From Clostridiales bacterium (lineage in GTDB: Bacteria > Bacillota > Clostridia > Oscillospirales > CAG-272), in NCBI GenBank assembly GCA_003522145.1, contig DPGD01000048.1, positions 6,359 to 70,358 on the forward strand: a stretch of DNA of 64,000 nucleotides. Reading direction: 5' to 3'. The notes under the pieces were generated by a model. That model worked only from the letters and a program-made list of their open reading frames with translations. It was not told the DNA's origin and made no database searches. Shown here in pieces: positions 36,391 to 44,855 of the stretch (positions are counted from its first letter, which is position 1; each line of letters starts with the position of its first letter). A program made the position numbers and the translations under genes.

Positions 36391-36419
36391 ATTGTAGCAT
36401 ACTTTTCCTCTGTTGTCAA
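36391..36419 (-). promoter_or_regulatory. Sigma-A promoter for the Ppx/GppA gene
   Basis: On the minus strand TTGACA and TACAAT are 17 bases apart, about 32 bases before the ATG. Confidence 0.8.
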
Positions 36420-36462
36420 AGGTTTTTCATCGGTATGCTTCCTGTTTGGCCGATGTTTTCCG

Positions 36463-36492
36463 GTCATAGAACAAGCTTTCCCGAGCATAAAT
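36463..36492 (+). promoter_or_regulatory. Possible sigma-E-type promoter for sigK
   Basis: GTCATAGA and CATAAAT resemble the sigma-E -35 and -10 boxes, with about 15 bases between them. The spacing is slightly long, so the call is tentative; sigK is sigma-E dependent in Bacillus. Confidence 0.45.
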
Positions 36493-36524
36493 TTAGAAAA
36501 CAGTCACCGGAAGGGAGAATAGCT

Positions 36525-37217
36525 ATGTTCGGTTCATCGGTTTTTGCGATCCTTGGAGGATTGTTCTATTTGGTCCTGCATTTGAGCGACGGCAACCGCT
36601 TTCCGCCGCCTCTGTCGTCCGAAGAAGAGCGCACTTATTTCCGCAGGGCAAGGGCGGGGGACAGCAAGGCAAGGGAAAAGCTGATTGAACACAATCTGCG
36701 CCTGGTGGCGCACATTGTTCGCAAGTATTATTCCCAGAACAAAAATCAGGAGGATCTGATTTCCATTGGGTCCATAGGTCTTATAAAGGCCATCGACACC
36801 TTCAATATCAGCAACGGCGCCCGCTTCACCACCTATGCGGGCAAGTGCATTCAGAATGAAATCCTGATGTATTTCCGGACCCAGAAAAAGACCGGAGCGG
36901 AAATTTCCATCAACGAGACGATTGATGTGGATAAGGACGGGAATCCCCTGACCTATGAGGATGTGCTCTGCACGGAGGACCACATTGCAGAGGAGTTATT
37001 TACCAAAATCAGCTCGGCAAAGGCGGTGGAATTCATCATGAAGGAGCTGGAGGACCGGGAGCGGAGGGTGCTGGTCAAGCGCTACGGTCTGGACGGGCAG
37101 GTGCCGCTGACGCAGCGGGAGATCGCAAAAGAAATGGGCATTTCCAGAAGCTATGTATCCAGAATCGAGAAGGGGGCTCTTCAGAAAATTGCCGAATACC
37201 TGCGGCTTTGCGTTTAG
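36525..37217 (+). CDS. sigK: RNA polymerase sporulation sigma factor sigma-K
   Basis: Sigma-K drives late mother-cell gene expression in sporulation. The 230-residue product has region 2 LIEHNLRLVAHIVRKYYSQN near residue 51 and LISIGSIGLIKAID near residue 77, and region 4 with TQREIAKEMGISRSYVSRIEK near residue 195, close to Bacillus SigK. A hydrophobic N-terminus (FAILGGLFYLVLHL) precedes PPPLSSEEE, so a pro-sequence appears to be kept. The gene is continuous, with no skin-type element. The ATG at 36525 has AAGGGAG upstream; the much longer open frame before it is antisense to the phosphatase gene. Confidence 0.93.
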   Translation: MFGSSVFAILGGLFYLVLHLSDGNRFPPPLSSEEERTYFRRARAGDSKAREKLIEHNLRLVAHIVRKYYSQNKNQEDLISIGSIGLIKAIDTFNISNGARFTTYAGKCIQNEILMYFRTQKKTGAEISINETIDVDKDGNPLTYEDVLCTEDHIAEELFTKISSAKAVEFIMKELEDRERRVLVKRYGLDGQVPLTQREIAKEMGISRSYVSRIEKGALQKIAEYLRLCV

Positions 37218-37220
37218 GGA

Positions 37221-37250
37221 GAATACTTTCTTTCCGGCTTGCATACATAT
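37221..37250 (+). promoter_or_regulatory. Sigma-E/K-type promoter for the SipL-like gene
   Basis: GAATACT and CATACATAT are 14 bases apart, matching mother-cell sigma-E-type promoters. It lies 34 bases before the ATG and just after the sigK stop. Confidence 0.65.
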
Positions 37251-37283
37251 GCAATAAATGCTTGGAAAAAAGGAGTGGACGCA

Positions 37284-38846
37284 ATGGATTATACAAGAAA
37301 ACCCGACTTCCGGCGGGGGGAGGACGAGAATTTCTGCGGGGCGGGAGAGGTGTTCCGGGAGAAGCGGCTGAAGGAATCCTCCGAAGACTACATTCTGCCC
37401 GATTATCTGCCGGACATCAAAAAGGTGGCGGCTGTTTTCCCCGCGGCAACCATCAAAGGACGGTTTTTGGGCAGCGGCACGCTGGAATATGAGGGGGAAG
37501 CGTGCTACAAAGTGCTGTATGTGGCAGAGGATCAGACTCTGCGCACCGCTGTTTTTCTCACCGGCTTTGAGGACAAAATCGGCAATGAGGAGCTGACCGA
37601 GGACTGCGTGGAGCTTCTGACACCGCTTTGCGAAGGGGTGAATGTACGGCTTCTGAATCCGCGAAAGCTGAATATCCGCTCCCAGAACGGTGCCGATGTG
37701 GCCGTTTACAAAAGAAGATGCTATATGCCGGAGCTGTACGGTGCCCGTACGGTGGAGGACGAAAACAAGCTTCAATGCGAAACCGCAGAGATGGCCGGAA
37801 TGAATGTGCTTTGCCTGCGGGAAACCGGACTGACTCTCTCGGAGGATCTGTCCTTTGAGGCGGCCATGCCTACGGCAGGGGAGCTGGTGTTTTCCTTCTT
37901 CCGTCTGGTGCCCCAGGACTGCCGGGTGACCGAAGGGGAAGTCCAAATGCGGGGTACGGCGGAAATTTGTTGCATTCTTTCGGCCGGTAAGGACGCCGAA
38001 GGAAAAGAGGACTATTTCTGCTTGGAGCGCTCGCTGACCTTTTCCCAGACGGTGAAAAACAACTGTCTGCACGCAGGGGGCGTTTGCTTTGCCGAGCTGC
38101 AGCCGGAAGGAAGCGAATTCCGTCTGCGGGAGGATGAATTCGGACAGAAACGGGTGGTGGAAGCCGACCTGACCTACCTTTGCGACCTGGCGGTATTCTA
38201 TCCGAAAAATATCTTTTTGATGACCGACGGCTTTTCCTTGGAGAGGGAAACCGAGCTGTCCACTTCGGAAAAGGAATTCTGCACACTCTCCGCTCCCCTG
38301 AAGGGCGGCTTTTCGGTGAACGAGACGGTGGGTGTGGACCTGCCGGAGGAGGGCGGCTATCGCCTGTTCCAGTGTGTGGTCGAACCGGAAATGCACCTAT
38401 GCGAAGAGGGCGAAAAGGCGACCTTGGAGGGAACGGCCGAGGTGCTGATGCTCTTAAAAGACAGTGCCGGAGCGCCGGACGCCCGCAGGGTCAGTCTGCC
38501 TTTGCGCTTCCGCACGGAAATTCCCATGGAGGGAAAAGGGGAGGCAAGAGTTTGCTGCAGAGCCTCCGGCACCCGATACCGTCTTTCGGGCAACAGACTC
38601 TCTTTGGATTTTGAGGTGGATTTCGGCGGTTATCTTCTCGGAAAACAGTCCCGCCGGACCGTAGACACCCTGCGGATCCTGCCGGAACAGCGCAAAACAC
38701 CCGGCAAGCGGGGAAGCATTCTCCTTTACTATCCGGACAAGGACGAATCGGCCTTCGCTGTGGCCAAGAAATACGGGATTCCTCCGGAGGAACCGGCAAA
38801 ACAGCTGGCGGAAAAGCAGTCTCCCCTTTGTTTTTTCCGAAAATAA
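37284..38846 (+). CDS. sipL: SipL-like spore morphogenesis protein (SPOCS/DUF3794 plus LysM-like end)
   Basis: The 520-residue product contains repeated DUF3794 (SPOCS) units. One lies near residues 30-150 (ILPDYLPDIKKVAAVFPAATI), another near 155-300 and a third near 315-450. The C-terminus ends in a LysM-like segment with DESAFAVAKKYGIPPEEPAK. This is the architecture of SipL, which binds SpoIVA and tethers the coat basement layer to the forespore in Clostridia. The ATG at 37284 follows AAAGGAG. It directly follows sigK, has its own sigma-E-like promoter and is followed by a terminator. Confidence 0.78.
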   Translation: MDYTRKPDFRRGEDENFCGAGEVFREKRLKESSEDYILPDYLPDIKKVAAVFPAATIKGRFLGSGTLEYEGEACYKVLYVAEDQTLRTAVFLTGFEDKIGNEELTEDCVELLTPLCEGVNVRLLNPRKLNIRSQNGADVAVYKRRCYMPELYGARTVEDENKLQCETAEMAGMNVLCLRETGLTLSEDLSFEAAMPTAGELVFSFFRLVPQDCRVTEGEVQMRGTAEICCILSAGKDAEGKEDYFCLERSLTFSQTVKNNCLHAGGVCFAELQPEGSEFRLREDEFGQKRVVEADLTYLCDLAVFYPKNIFLMTDGFSLERETELSTSEKEFCTLSAPLKGGFSVNETVGVDLPEEGGYRLFQCVVEPEMHLCEEGEKATLEGTAEVLMLLKDSAGAPDARRVSLPLRFRTEIPMEGKGEARVCCRASGTRYRLSGNRLSLDFEVDFGGYLLGKQSRRTVDTLRILPEQRKTPGKRGSILLYYPDKDESAFAVAKKYGIPPEEPAKQLAEKQSPLCFFRK

Positions 38847-38854
38847 ACCTGATT

Positions 38855-38897
38855 GCAGATTGCCGGGAATGTTCGGTTTCCGGCAACCTGCATTTTT
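38855..38897 (+). terminator. Intrinsic terminator after the SipL-like gene
   Basis: GCAG-TTGCCGG and CCGGCAA-CTGC arms are followed by ATTTTTAT. The remaining 240 bases to spoIVB hold no evident gene. Confidence 0.75.
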
Positions 38898-39137
38898 ATC
38901 GAGCGGGCACTGACAAGGAAAAGCAGCGATCGGCGGATGAAAAAAAGATCGGGGGGGTCGCCGGAATTCAAAGCAAAAATACCGGAAAAAAATGTTTTGA
39001 AAAAATAGCATTTTGCCGTTCGGAAAACAAATATTGCTTCACATAAGAGCGCGGTAAAAAGCAAAGCATAAAGATGCGTCGGAACAAAAAATTCAGACGC
39101 AGGATCAAACGATAAAGCAGATTTGAGGTATGCAGAA

Positions 39138-40157
39138 TTGAATGAAAGCCAGAGAAAAAAAGGCGGCAGAAGGACCGCAATGCTCCTTCTTGCCGCCCTG
39201 TTTCTCGGGATATTTTCGGAATCCGGTTTTTTTTCTTACGCAATCGGAGGGAAGGAACCGGAAAAGGACAAGACGGAAGAAATCATGCTGATTCCGGGCG
39301 GTACACCCTTTGGCGTGCGGTTTTATACCGAAGGCGCTTTGGTGTACCGTTTGGAGGAAGGAAGCCCGGCGGAAAAAGCAGGACTGAAGGCAGGCGACCT
39401 GATCGTGAAGGTGAACGGACAGGAGCTTCCCAACGCCGGAAAGCTCCTGCTCCTTTTGGAAACCAGCGGCGATGCGGCGGACTTGGAAGTGCAGAGAAAG
39501 GGAAGAACGCTGTCCTTCAGGGTCCCTCTCCATGAGGAAAGCGGCAGGATGCTGGGCGTGCATGTACGGGACAGCGTGGCAGGCATTGGCACGATCACCT
39601 ATTATGACGGGGAAAAAGGCGTTTTTGCAGGTCTGGGACACGGAATTTGCGACGGTGTAAACGGAAGCATTCTGCCCCTTTCTCACGGAAGCGTGACGAA
39701 GGTCCGGCTCACTTCGGTGAAGAAGGGCGAAAAGGGACTTCCGGGACAGCTGCGAGGGGTGTTCTGTCCGGCGGCTATCGGTGAGGTCACGGCCAACACC
39801 GAACAGGGAATTTTCGGAAAATGCGATCCGCCCAAGGGAGAAAAAGCGCTGCCTGCGGCACAAAAGAACGAAGTGCATGAGGGAGACGCCGAAATTCTTT
39901 CCACCCTGACCGACGGTCAGCCCGGACGCTATAAAATCCGGATCGAAAAAATTCTTTCCATGGACAGCCCGGACAAGAACTACCTGTTGCGGGTGACAGA
40001 CAAGGAGCTTTTGGAGCTTTCCGGAGGAATTGTGCAGGGAATGAGCGGCAGTCCCATTCTCCAGGACGGACGGATCGTGGGTGCAGTCACCCATGTGTTG
40101 CTGGAAGATCCTCAAAAGGGCTACGGAATCTATATCGGAAATATGCTGGGAAAATGA
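39138..40157 (+). CDS. spoIVB: SpoIVB peptidase
   Basis: SpoIVB is the forespore-secreted serine peptidase that in Bacillus triggers pro-sigma-K processing. The 339-residue product has an N-terminal signal anchor (MLLLAALFLGIFS), a PDZ domain near residues 50-125 (GSPAEKAGLKAGDLIVKVNG) and the S55 peptidase domain. That domain has the catalytic His in GLGHGICD near residue 168 and the Ser in IVQGMSGSPIL near residue 303. No good ATG exists upstream; the TTG at 39138 has GAGGT ten bases ahead, and an ATG at 39180 is an alternative. In many Clostridia spoIVB sits beside spo0A, which is not here. Confidence 0.9.
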   Translation: MNESQRKKGGRRTAMLLLAALFLGIFSESGFFSYAIGGKEPEKDKTEEIMLIPGGTPFGVRFYTEGALVYRLEEGSPAEKAGLKAGDLIVKVNGQELPNAGKLLLLLETSGDAADLEVQRKGRTLSFRVPLHEESGRMLGVHVRDSVAGIGTITYYDGEKGVFAGLGHGICDGVNGSILPLSHGSVTKVRLTSVKKGEKGLPGQLRGVFCPAAIGEVTANTEQGIFGKCDPPKGEKALPAAQKNEVHEGDAEILSTLTDGQPGRYKIRIEKILSMDSPDKNYLLRVTDKELLELSGGIVQGMSGSPILQDGRIVGAVTHVLLEDPQKGYGIYIGNMLGK

Positions 40158-40168
40158 AAATCCGGAAG

Positions 40169-40209
40169 AGGGGGCGTGCGCAGTGCTTTTTGTGCGTCCC
40201 CTTCTTTTT
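40169..40209 (+). terminator. Intrinsic terminator after spoIVB
   Basis: GGGGGCGTG pairs with TGTGCGTCCCC (with wobbles) and is followed by TTCTTTTT. It partly touches the pepT -35 box. Confidence 0.65.
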
Positions 40210-40211
40210 GG

Positions 40212-40240
40212 TTGACAAACAGAGGAAAAGGTTGTATACT
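40212..40240 (+). promoter_or_regulatory. Sigma-A promoter for pepT
   Basis: TTGACA and TATACT are 17 bases apart, 30 bases before the ATG. Confidence 0.85.
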
Positions 40241-40269
40241 GAAGCCGGAAAAAGAAGGGAATTATTGAT

Positions 40270-41484
40270 ATGAGAGCTTATGAAAGACTGTTGCGCTATG
40301 CAAAAATTTATACCGAAAGCGATCCCGCAAGCGAAAGCCATCCCTCCTCGGCCAATCAGTTTGACCTGGCCAGGATTCTTGAGGGGGAACTGAAGGAACT
40401 GGGAGCCGGGAAGACGGAGCTGACCGAACAATGTTTGGTATATGGTTGGTTTGAGGCCACCAGGGGAAGAGAAGAGGACGAAACGGTGGGCTTTATAGCC
40501 CACATGGACACAGCCCCTGATTTTCAGGGGAAGGAAGTGCGCCCTCTGATGCATGAAAACTACAGCGGAGAGGCGTTGCCTCTCGGAACAAGCGGTCGGG
40601 TGTTGGATCCGGAGGTTTTTCCCGAACTGAAGAAACTGAAGGGAAGGACTTTAATCACCTCCGACGGCACGACCTTGCTTGGTGCGGACGATAAGGCGGG
40701 CATTGCCGAAATTCTTACCATGCTTGAACGGTTGAAAAACGAAGATCTGCCCCACGGTCGGATTGCCGTCTGTTTTACGCCCGATGAGGAAGTGGGCAAG
40801 GGCACCGATTGCTTTGATATACAGAAATTCGGAGCGACGTATGCCTATACAGTGGACGGAGGGGAAGAGGGGGAAGTGGTATATGAGAATTTCAACGCCG
40901 CATCCGCCAAGGTCTTTTTTGAGGGTGTGAATGTGCACACTGGAAGTGCATATGGAGTGATGGTGAATGCCTGTCGGCTGGCCATGGAATTTCTCGGCAG
41001 AATGCCCCAAACGGAAGTGCCGGAAAAAACCCGGAACTATGAGGGTTTCTTCCATCTCGGAGAAATGCAGGGCGATGTGGAAAGGGCCACGCTTTCTTTT
41101 CTCATCCGGGATCACGACCGGGTGAAGTTTGAAGAACGGAAGGCGCTGCTGCAGAGCCTTGCCGAAAGCATGAACGAGGAACTCGGAAGGCTCTTTGTGA
41201 AGGTGGAGATCACCGACTCCTATTTCAACATGAAGGAAAAGATCGAACCGGTGTTTCATGTGGTGGAACGGGCCTTTAAGGCCACCCGAAATGCCGGCAT
41301 AGAGCCCATAACCAGCCCCATCAGAGGCGGGACAGACGGCGCAAGACTCTCCTATGCCGGATTGCCCACCCCCAATCTGGGCACGGGCGGGTATGCCTTT
41401 CACGGGCCCTTTGAACACATAACAGCCGAAGGCATGGATATTGTGACCGAAATTCTTGTATCGGTTGCGACGCTGAAGGACTGA
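40270..41484 (+). CDS. pepT: Peptidase T (tripeptide aminopeptidase)
   Basis: PepT is a cytosolic zinc exopeptidase that releases the N-terminal residue of tripeptides. The 404-residue M20B protein has the metal motifs AHMDTAPDFQG near residue 78, LGADDKAGIAEIL near residue 137 and FTPDEEVGKGTDCFD near residue 171. The dimerisation-domain His is in GVNVHTGSAYG near residue 222. The C-terminal PIRGGTDGARLSYAGLPTP block is a PepT signature. It has its own sigma-A promoter and a GAAGGGA site. Confidence 0.94.
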   Translation: MRAYERLLRYAKIYTESDPASESHPSSANQFDLARILEGELKELGAGKTELTEQCLVYGWFEATRGREEDETVGFIAHMDTAPDFQGKEVRPLMHENYSGEALPLGTSGRVLDPEVFPELKKLKGRTLITSDGTTLLGADDKAGIAEILTMLERLKNEDLPHGRIAVCFTPDEEVGKGTDCFDIQKFGATYAYTVDGGEEGEVVYENFNAASAKVFFEGVNVHTGSAYGVMVNACRLAMEFLGRMPQTEVPEKTRNYEGFFHLGEMQGDVERATLSFLIRDHDRVKFEERKALLQSLAESMNEELGRLFVKVEITDSYFNMKEKIEPVFHVVERAFKATRNAGIEPITSPIRGGTDGARLSYAGLPTPNLGTGGYAFHGPFEHITAEGMDIVTEILVSVATLKD

Positions 41485-41495
41485 ACCGGAACGGC

Positions 41496-41535
41496 ACAAA
41501 ACGGAAGACAAAACGGAAGAATGGAAGAATGGAAG
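41496..41535. repeat. Short tandem repeats upstream of the TPR/LRR gene
   Basis: ACAAAACGGAAG occurs twice in tandem, then AATGGAAG twice. It sits in the 74-base leader of the next gene and overlaps its purine-rich ribosome-binding region. Confidence 0.75.
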
Positions 41536-41558
41536 AAAGAAAGGAGAAATAGTCCCGT

Positions 41559-42524
41559 ATGGAAGAAATGACCACACTGCAACAGGCCTATTACCACCTG
41601 AAAAAGAGGGAGTTCGGGGAGGCACGCAAGCTCTTTGACCTGTGTCTTTGCAAGGCGCCGGAGCCCTCTGCCTATATCGGCCGGCTTCTTTCCGATAACG
41701 GCCTGCGGGAAGAGTCGGAGCTGCCGCTGTTGCCCTGTCCCCTTTCTTCTTATGAAGATTTTCTGGCGGCATACGACTGCGGAGGAAAAGGCTACCGGCA
41801 GACCCTTTCAGACTATGAGAACGAGCAGAAAAGACTTTTGGAGAAGAAGGAAGAAAACTATCGGGCGCTTGTGGCGGGAATGGAGCGGGAGACTTTCGTC
41901 AGGGAGGAGCTGGAGATGCTCTGGGGAAAGGCCGTGGAGCTGAACGGCTATAAGGACAGCAAGGAGCGGAAGGAAGAGATCTCCCGTCAATTGGAAAAGC
42001 TGGAGGAAGAGGAAAAGAAAAAGAACAAAAAGAAAAAGAAAATCCTCATTCCGGTTTTTTCTCTTGTTTTCCTTGGAATTCTGGTATTCGGAGTCTTCTC
42101 TTCCTTTCCGAAGGTGAACGGTGTGCGCTATGCCCTGACGGTTGACGGTTTTGTGGCGGTTTCCTGTGAAGAGGAACAGAAGGAGATCGTTCTCGAAGAG
42201 AGAGTTCACGGCATCAGGGTGACCGGGCTTTCAAAAAACGCATTCAGAGACAGGACGAATTTAGAGAGAGCCGTTCTGCATTCCGGAATAAAGACCATCG
42301 GTTCCTCGGCCTTCAACGGCTGTACGGCACTGAAGGAGGTGCAGGAAGCGGAAGGCGTTCTGGAGGTGGGCGGCAAAGCCTTTAAGGATTGTGTTTCGCT
42401 GAAGATACTCCGTCTGCATGAGGGATGTCTGTTTGACGAAAAGGACTCTTTCAAGAATTGCGAAGGGCTGGAAATCTATCTGGGAGAGGAGAAGCTTCCG
42501 GCAGGTGCCGGAAATCAGAAGTGA
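41559..42524 (+). CDS. Membrane protein with TPR-like N-terminus and extracellular leucine-rich repeats
   Basis: The 321-residue product starts with a helical, TPR-like cytosolic segment (LQQAYYHLKKREFGEARKLF near residue 6) and a charged coiled-coil stretch ending in a very basic KKKNKKKKK. A membrane helix follows (about residues 165-183, IPVFSLVFLGILVFGVF). Outside the membrane are BspA/Treponema-type leucine-rich repeats: LERAVLHSGIKTIGSSAFNG and LEVGGKAFKDCVSLKILRLHEG. Such repeats usually bind proteins. The function is unknown. It is separated by 8 bases from the next membrane-protein gene. Confidence 0.68.
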   Translation: MEEMTTLQQAYYHLKKREFGEARKLFDLCLCKAPEPSAYIGRLLSDNGLREESELPLLPCPLSSYEDFLAAYDCGGKGYRQTLSDYENEQKRLLEKKEENYRALVAGMERETFVREELEMLWGKAVELNGYKDSKERKEEISRQLEKLEEEEKKKNKKKKKILIPVFSLVFLGILVFGVFSSFPKVNGVRYALTVDGFVAVSCEEEQKEIVLEERVHGIRVTGLSKNAFRDRTNLERAVLHSGIKTIGSSAFNGCTALKEVQEAEGVLEVGGKAFKDCVSLKILRLHEGCLFDEKDSFKNCEGLEIYLGEEKLPAGAGNQK

Positions 42525-42531
42525 GAGGACT

Positions 42532-43395
42532 ATGGTTTCGGACTTTTTCGGGTACAAGCTGGAATTTGAGGGCTATGACGGAGGGGACCTTTTCGGAACA
42601 ACCCATATTCTTTTTATGGTCGGCGCCTTTCTGTTCACGGGTCTTGTGTGTGTTCTGACCAGAAAAATGCCCAAGCGCCGGGTGGAAATTTTCCTGAAGG
42701 TGCTTTTGGTGGTTGTGCCGGTGCTGGAAGCGGCGAAGATCTGCTGGGAAAGCTACTACGATATTCATGTTTACGGCGGACAATTCAATTTTTCCGGACT
42801 TTTGCCCCTGTACCCCTGCAGTTTGTTTTTATACGCCCTGCCTCTGGCGGCATGGGCAAAGGGAAAACTGAAGGACTGGGTCCTTTCTTTTCTGACCACG
42901 ATGGGCGTTTTCTTCGGGCTGACCAATTTTGTATATCTGAATGTGCTGAAGGTCTACCCGCTGTTCACCTATGCTTCCATGGTTTCTTTCAACTATCACT
43001 TTCTCATGGTGTTCACCGGGATTTTCCTGCAGGCCACCGGCTACTACCGTCCCCGGCTGTATTCGGTTTTCAAGGCAGAGGGACTGTTTGCCCTGTATGC
43101 CCTTGTTCCCGCGACGGTGAATTACATCGGCAACCGGATTTCTCCTTTTGAATGGTTTGACTATTGCTTCCTTTACAACGGAAACAGCTTTCCCTTTCTT
43201 CTTTCCCAGGTCCGGCAGGCTCTGGGGGAGGATCTTCGCTTGGTGTACACCCTTCTGGTCATTGCCGGATTTACCCTTCCGGCGCTGGTTGCCTTTGGCG
43301 TTTCCCAGGGAATCAGGGGTATGGCCGGTATTTTCGGGCGGAAAAAACAGGCACATGCTGTGCAAAAGGAAAAATATATGAGTAAAATCCGGTAA
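42532..43395 (+). CDS. Integral membrane protein, TIGR02206 (YwaF-like)-type
   Basis: The 287-residue protein has about seven membrane helices and matches the TIGR02206/YwaF pattern: a GTTHILFMVGAFL start near residue 23, LPLYPCSLFLYALPLAAW near residue 88, and a pair YHFLMVFTGIFLQATGYY and NSFPFLLSQVRQALGED later. Its function is unknown. The ATG at 42532 follows GAGAGGAC eight bases after the previous stop, so the two genes are probably cotranscribed. Confidence 0.7.
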   Translation: MVSDFFGYKLEFEGYDGGDLFGTTHILFMVGAFLFTGLVCVLTRKMPKRRVEIFLKVLLVVVPVLEAAKICWESYYDIHVYGGQFNFSGLLPLYPCSLFLYALPLAAWAKGKLKDWVLSFLTTMGVFFGLTNFVYLNVLKVYPLFTYASMVSFNYHFLMVFTGIFLQATGYYRPRLYSVFKAEGLFALYALVPATVNYIGNRISPFEWFDYCFLYNGNSFPFLLSQVRQALGEDLRLVYTLLVIAGFTLPALVAFGVSQGIRGMAGIFGRKKQAHAVQKEKYMSKIR

Positions 43396-43449
43396 AAAAA
43401 GACGAATCTGTAAAATTTCCGCCAAATGAGGTTTTTTTTGAAAAAAGAC

Positions 43450-43478
43450 TTGTATATTTGAAAAATTTGGTGTAGAAT
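43450..43478 (+). promoter_or_regulatory. Sigma-A promoter for gapA
   Basis: TTGTAT and TAGAAT are 17 bases apart, about 49 bases before the ATG, in an AT-rich stretch. Confidence 0.75.
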
Positions 43479-43526
43479 ATACAGGCAAAATGAATGTTAT
43501 TTAAAAATATCCGGAGGATAAGAATT

Positions 43527-44576
43527 ATGGCAAATGTAAGAGTAGCGATCAATGGTTTCGGAAGAATCGGCCGTCTGGCTTTCAGACAGATGTTCGGCGC
43601 AAAGGGCTATACCGTGGTTGCAATCAATGATTTAACCAAGCCTTCCATGCTGGCTCACCTGCTGAAGTACGATTCCACTCAGGGCAGATATGCTCTGGGC
43701 GATACCGTGTCCGCAAATGACGAAGAGGGCACCATTACCGTAAACGGCAAAACCATCAAGATCTATTCCGAGAAGGACGCAGCAAACTGCCCCTGGAAGA
43801 AGCTGAAGGTGGATGTGGTTCTGGAGTGCACCGGCTTCTACACCGATATTGCAGACGCCAACAAGCACATTCTGGCAGGCGCACGGAAGGTGGTTATTTC
43901 CGCTCCCGCGTCCAACAAAAAGGATCCGGAGCACTTCTCCATGCCCAAGACCATCGTGTACTCGGTGAATGAGAGCACCTTGACTGCCGAGGATCAGATC
44001 ATTTCCGCTGCATCCTGCACCACCAACTGCTTGGCTCCTATGACCAAGGCTCTGAATGACTATGCACCCATCCAGACCGGCATTATGACCACTGTTCATG
44101 CATACACCGGCGACCAGATGGTTCTGGACGGCCCCCACAGAAAGGGTGACCTGAGAAGAGCCCGTGCCGCTGCTGTGAACATCGTTCCCAACTCCACCGG
44201 TGCCGCTAAGGCCATCGGTCTGGTTATTCCCGAGCTGAAGGGCAAGCTGATCGGTTCTGCTCAGAGAGTGCCCACTCCTACCGGTTCCACCACGATCCTG
44301 GTGGCCGTGGTGAAGGGCAAGGATGTGACTGTGGAGGGTATCAACGCCGCCATGAAGGCAGCCTCTTCTCCTTCCTTCGGTTACAATGAAGAGCCCATCG
44401 TTTCTTCCGATGTGATCGGAATCACCTACGGTTCTCTGTTCGACGCTACCCAGACCATGGTGGTGAAGATCGACGAGGACACCTACCAGGTGCAGGTCGT
44501 TTCCTGGTACGACAACGAAAACTCCTATACCAGCCAGATGGTTCGTACGATCAAGTACTTCTCCGAGCTGCAGTAA
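43527..44576 (+). CDS. gapA: Glyceraldehyde-3-phosphate dehydrogenase, type I
   Basis: This glycolytic enzyme oxidises glyceraldehyde-3-phosphate with NAD+. The 349-residue product has the NAD-binding [15 protein letters not shown] at the N-terminus, the catalytic Cys in [11 protein letters not shown] near residue 164, [15 protein letters not shown] near residue 192 and [12 protein letters not shown] near residue 247. The ATG at 43527 follows GGAGG; the earlier in-frame ATG is in the leader. Codon use is strikingly biased toward a few codons (ACC, GGC, AAG, CTG), as expected for a highly expressed gene. Confidence 0.97.
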   Translation: MANVRVAINGFGRIGRLAFRQMFGAKGYTVVAINDLTKPSMLAHLLKYDSTQGRYALGDTVSANDEEGTITVNGKTIKIYSEKDAANCPWKKLKVDVVLECTGFYTDIADANKHILAGARKVVISAPASNKKDPEHFSMPKTIVYSVNESTLTAEDQIISAASCTTNCLAPMTKALNDYAPIQTGIMTTVHAYTGDQMVLDGPHRKGDLRRARAAAVNIVPNSTGAAKAIGLVIPELKGKLIGSAQRVPTPTGSTTILVAVVKGKDVTVEGINAAMKAASSPSFGYNEEPIVSSDVIGITYGSLFDATQTMVVKIDEDTYQVQVVSWYDNENSYTSQMVRTIKYFSELQ

Positions 44577-44595
44577 AAGAGAATTAAGAGCAAAA

Positions 44596-44738
44596 GGGGC
44601 TGTGAAAGATGCGTTTTTTACAGCCCCTCAAAAATGCCGGTCTTTCGACCGGCATTTTTGAGGCGATCGTGGTCGGGGGCTCTTGATGGGCGGTCGTCGG
44701 AGGTGTAAAAAAGTGCGGTCAGAGCTTTTTACACCTCC
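44596..44738. repeat. Intergenic hairpin repeat, copy 3 (full A-B-C composite)
   Basis: Module A at 44596-44627 has arms GGGGCTGTGAAA and TTTTTTACAGCCCC. Module B at about 44628-44662 is a near-perfect 16-bp stem with core AAAAATGCCGGTC, TTTC loop and GACCGGCATTTTT. Module C at 44699-44738 has arms GGAGGTGTAAAAA and TTTTTACACCTCC around GTGCGGTCAGAGC and is followed by six T. The composite is matched module by module at 60.48-60.62 kb. It lies after the gapA stop and probably terminates it. Confidence 0.85.
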
Positions 44739-44787
44739 TTTTTTCGGGGAAAAAACAGCGAAGAATGGAAAAATTCATAAAAAGCCC

Positions 44788-44816
44788 TTGAAAAACAGAA
44801 CAGGATATACTATAAT
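44788..44816 (+). promoter_or_regulatory. Sigma-A promoter for ackA
   Basis: TTGAAA and TATAAT are 17 bases apart, 39 bases before the ATG. Confidence 0.85.
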
Positions 44817-44855
44817 GAAAGGGTATGTACTACTCAAAAAACAGTGGAGGCAGAA

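Noticed and set aside
35769..36524. N-terminal extension of 252 codons in frame with sigK
   Set aside because: This part is antisense to the Ppx/GppA gene; sigK has its own ribosome site and start at 36525.
36525..37217. skin-type interruption of sigK
   Set aside because: The coding sequence is continuous from region 2 to region 4; no recombinase or prophage element is present.
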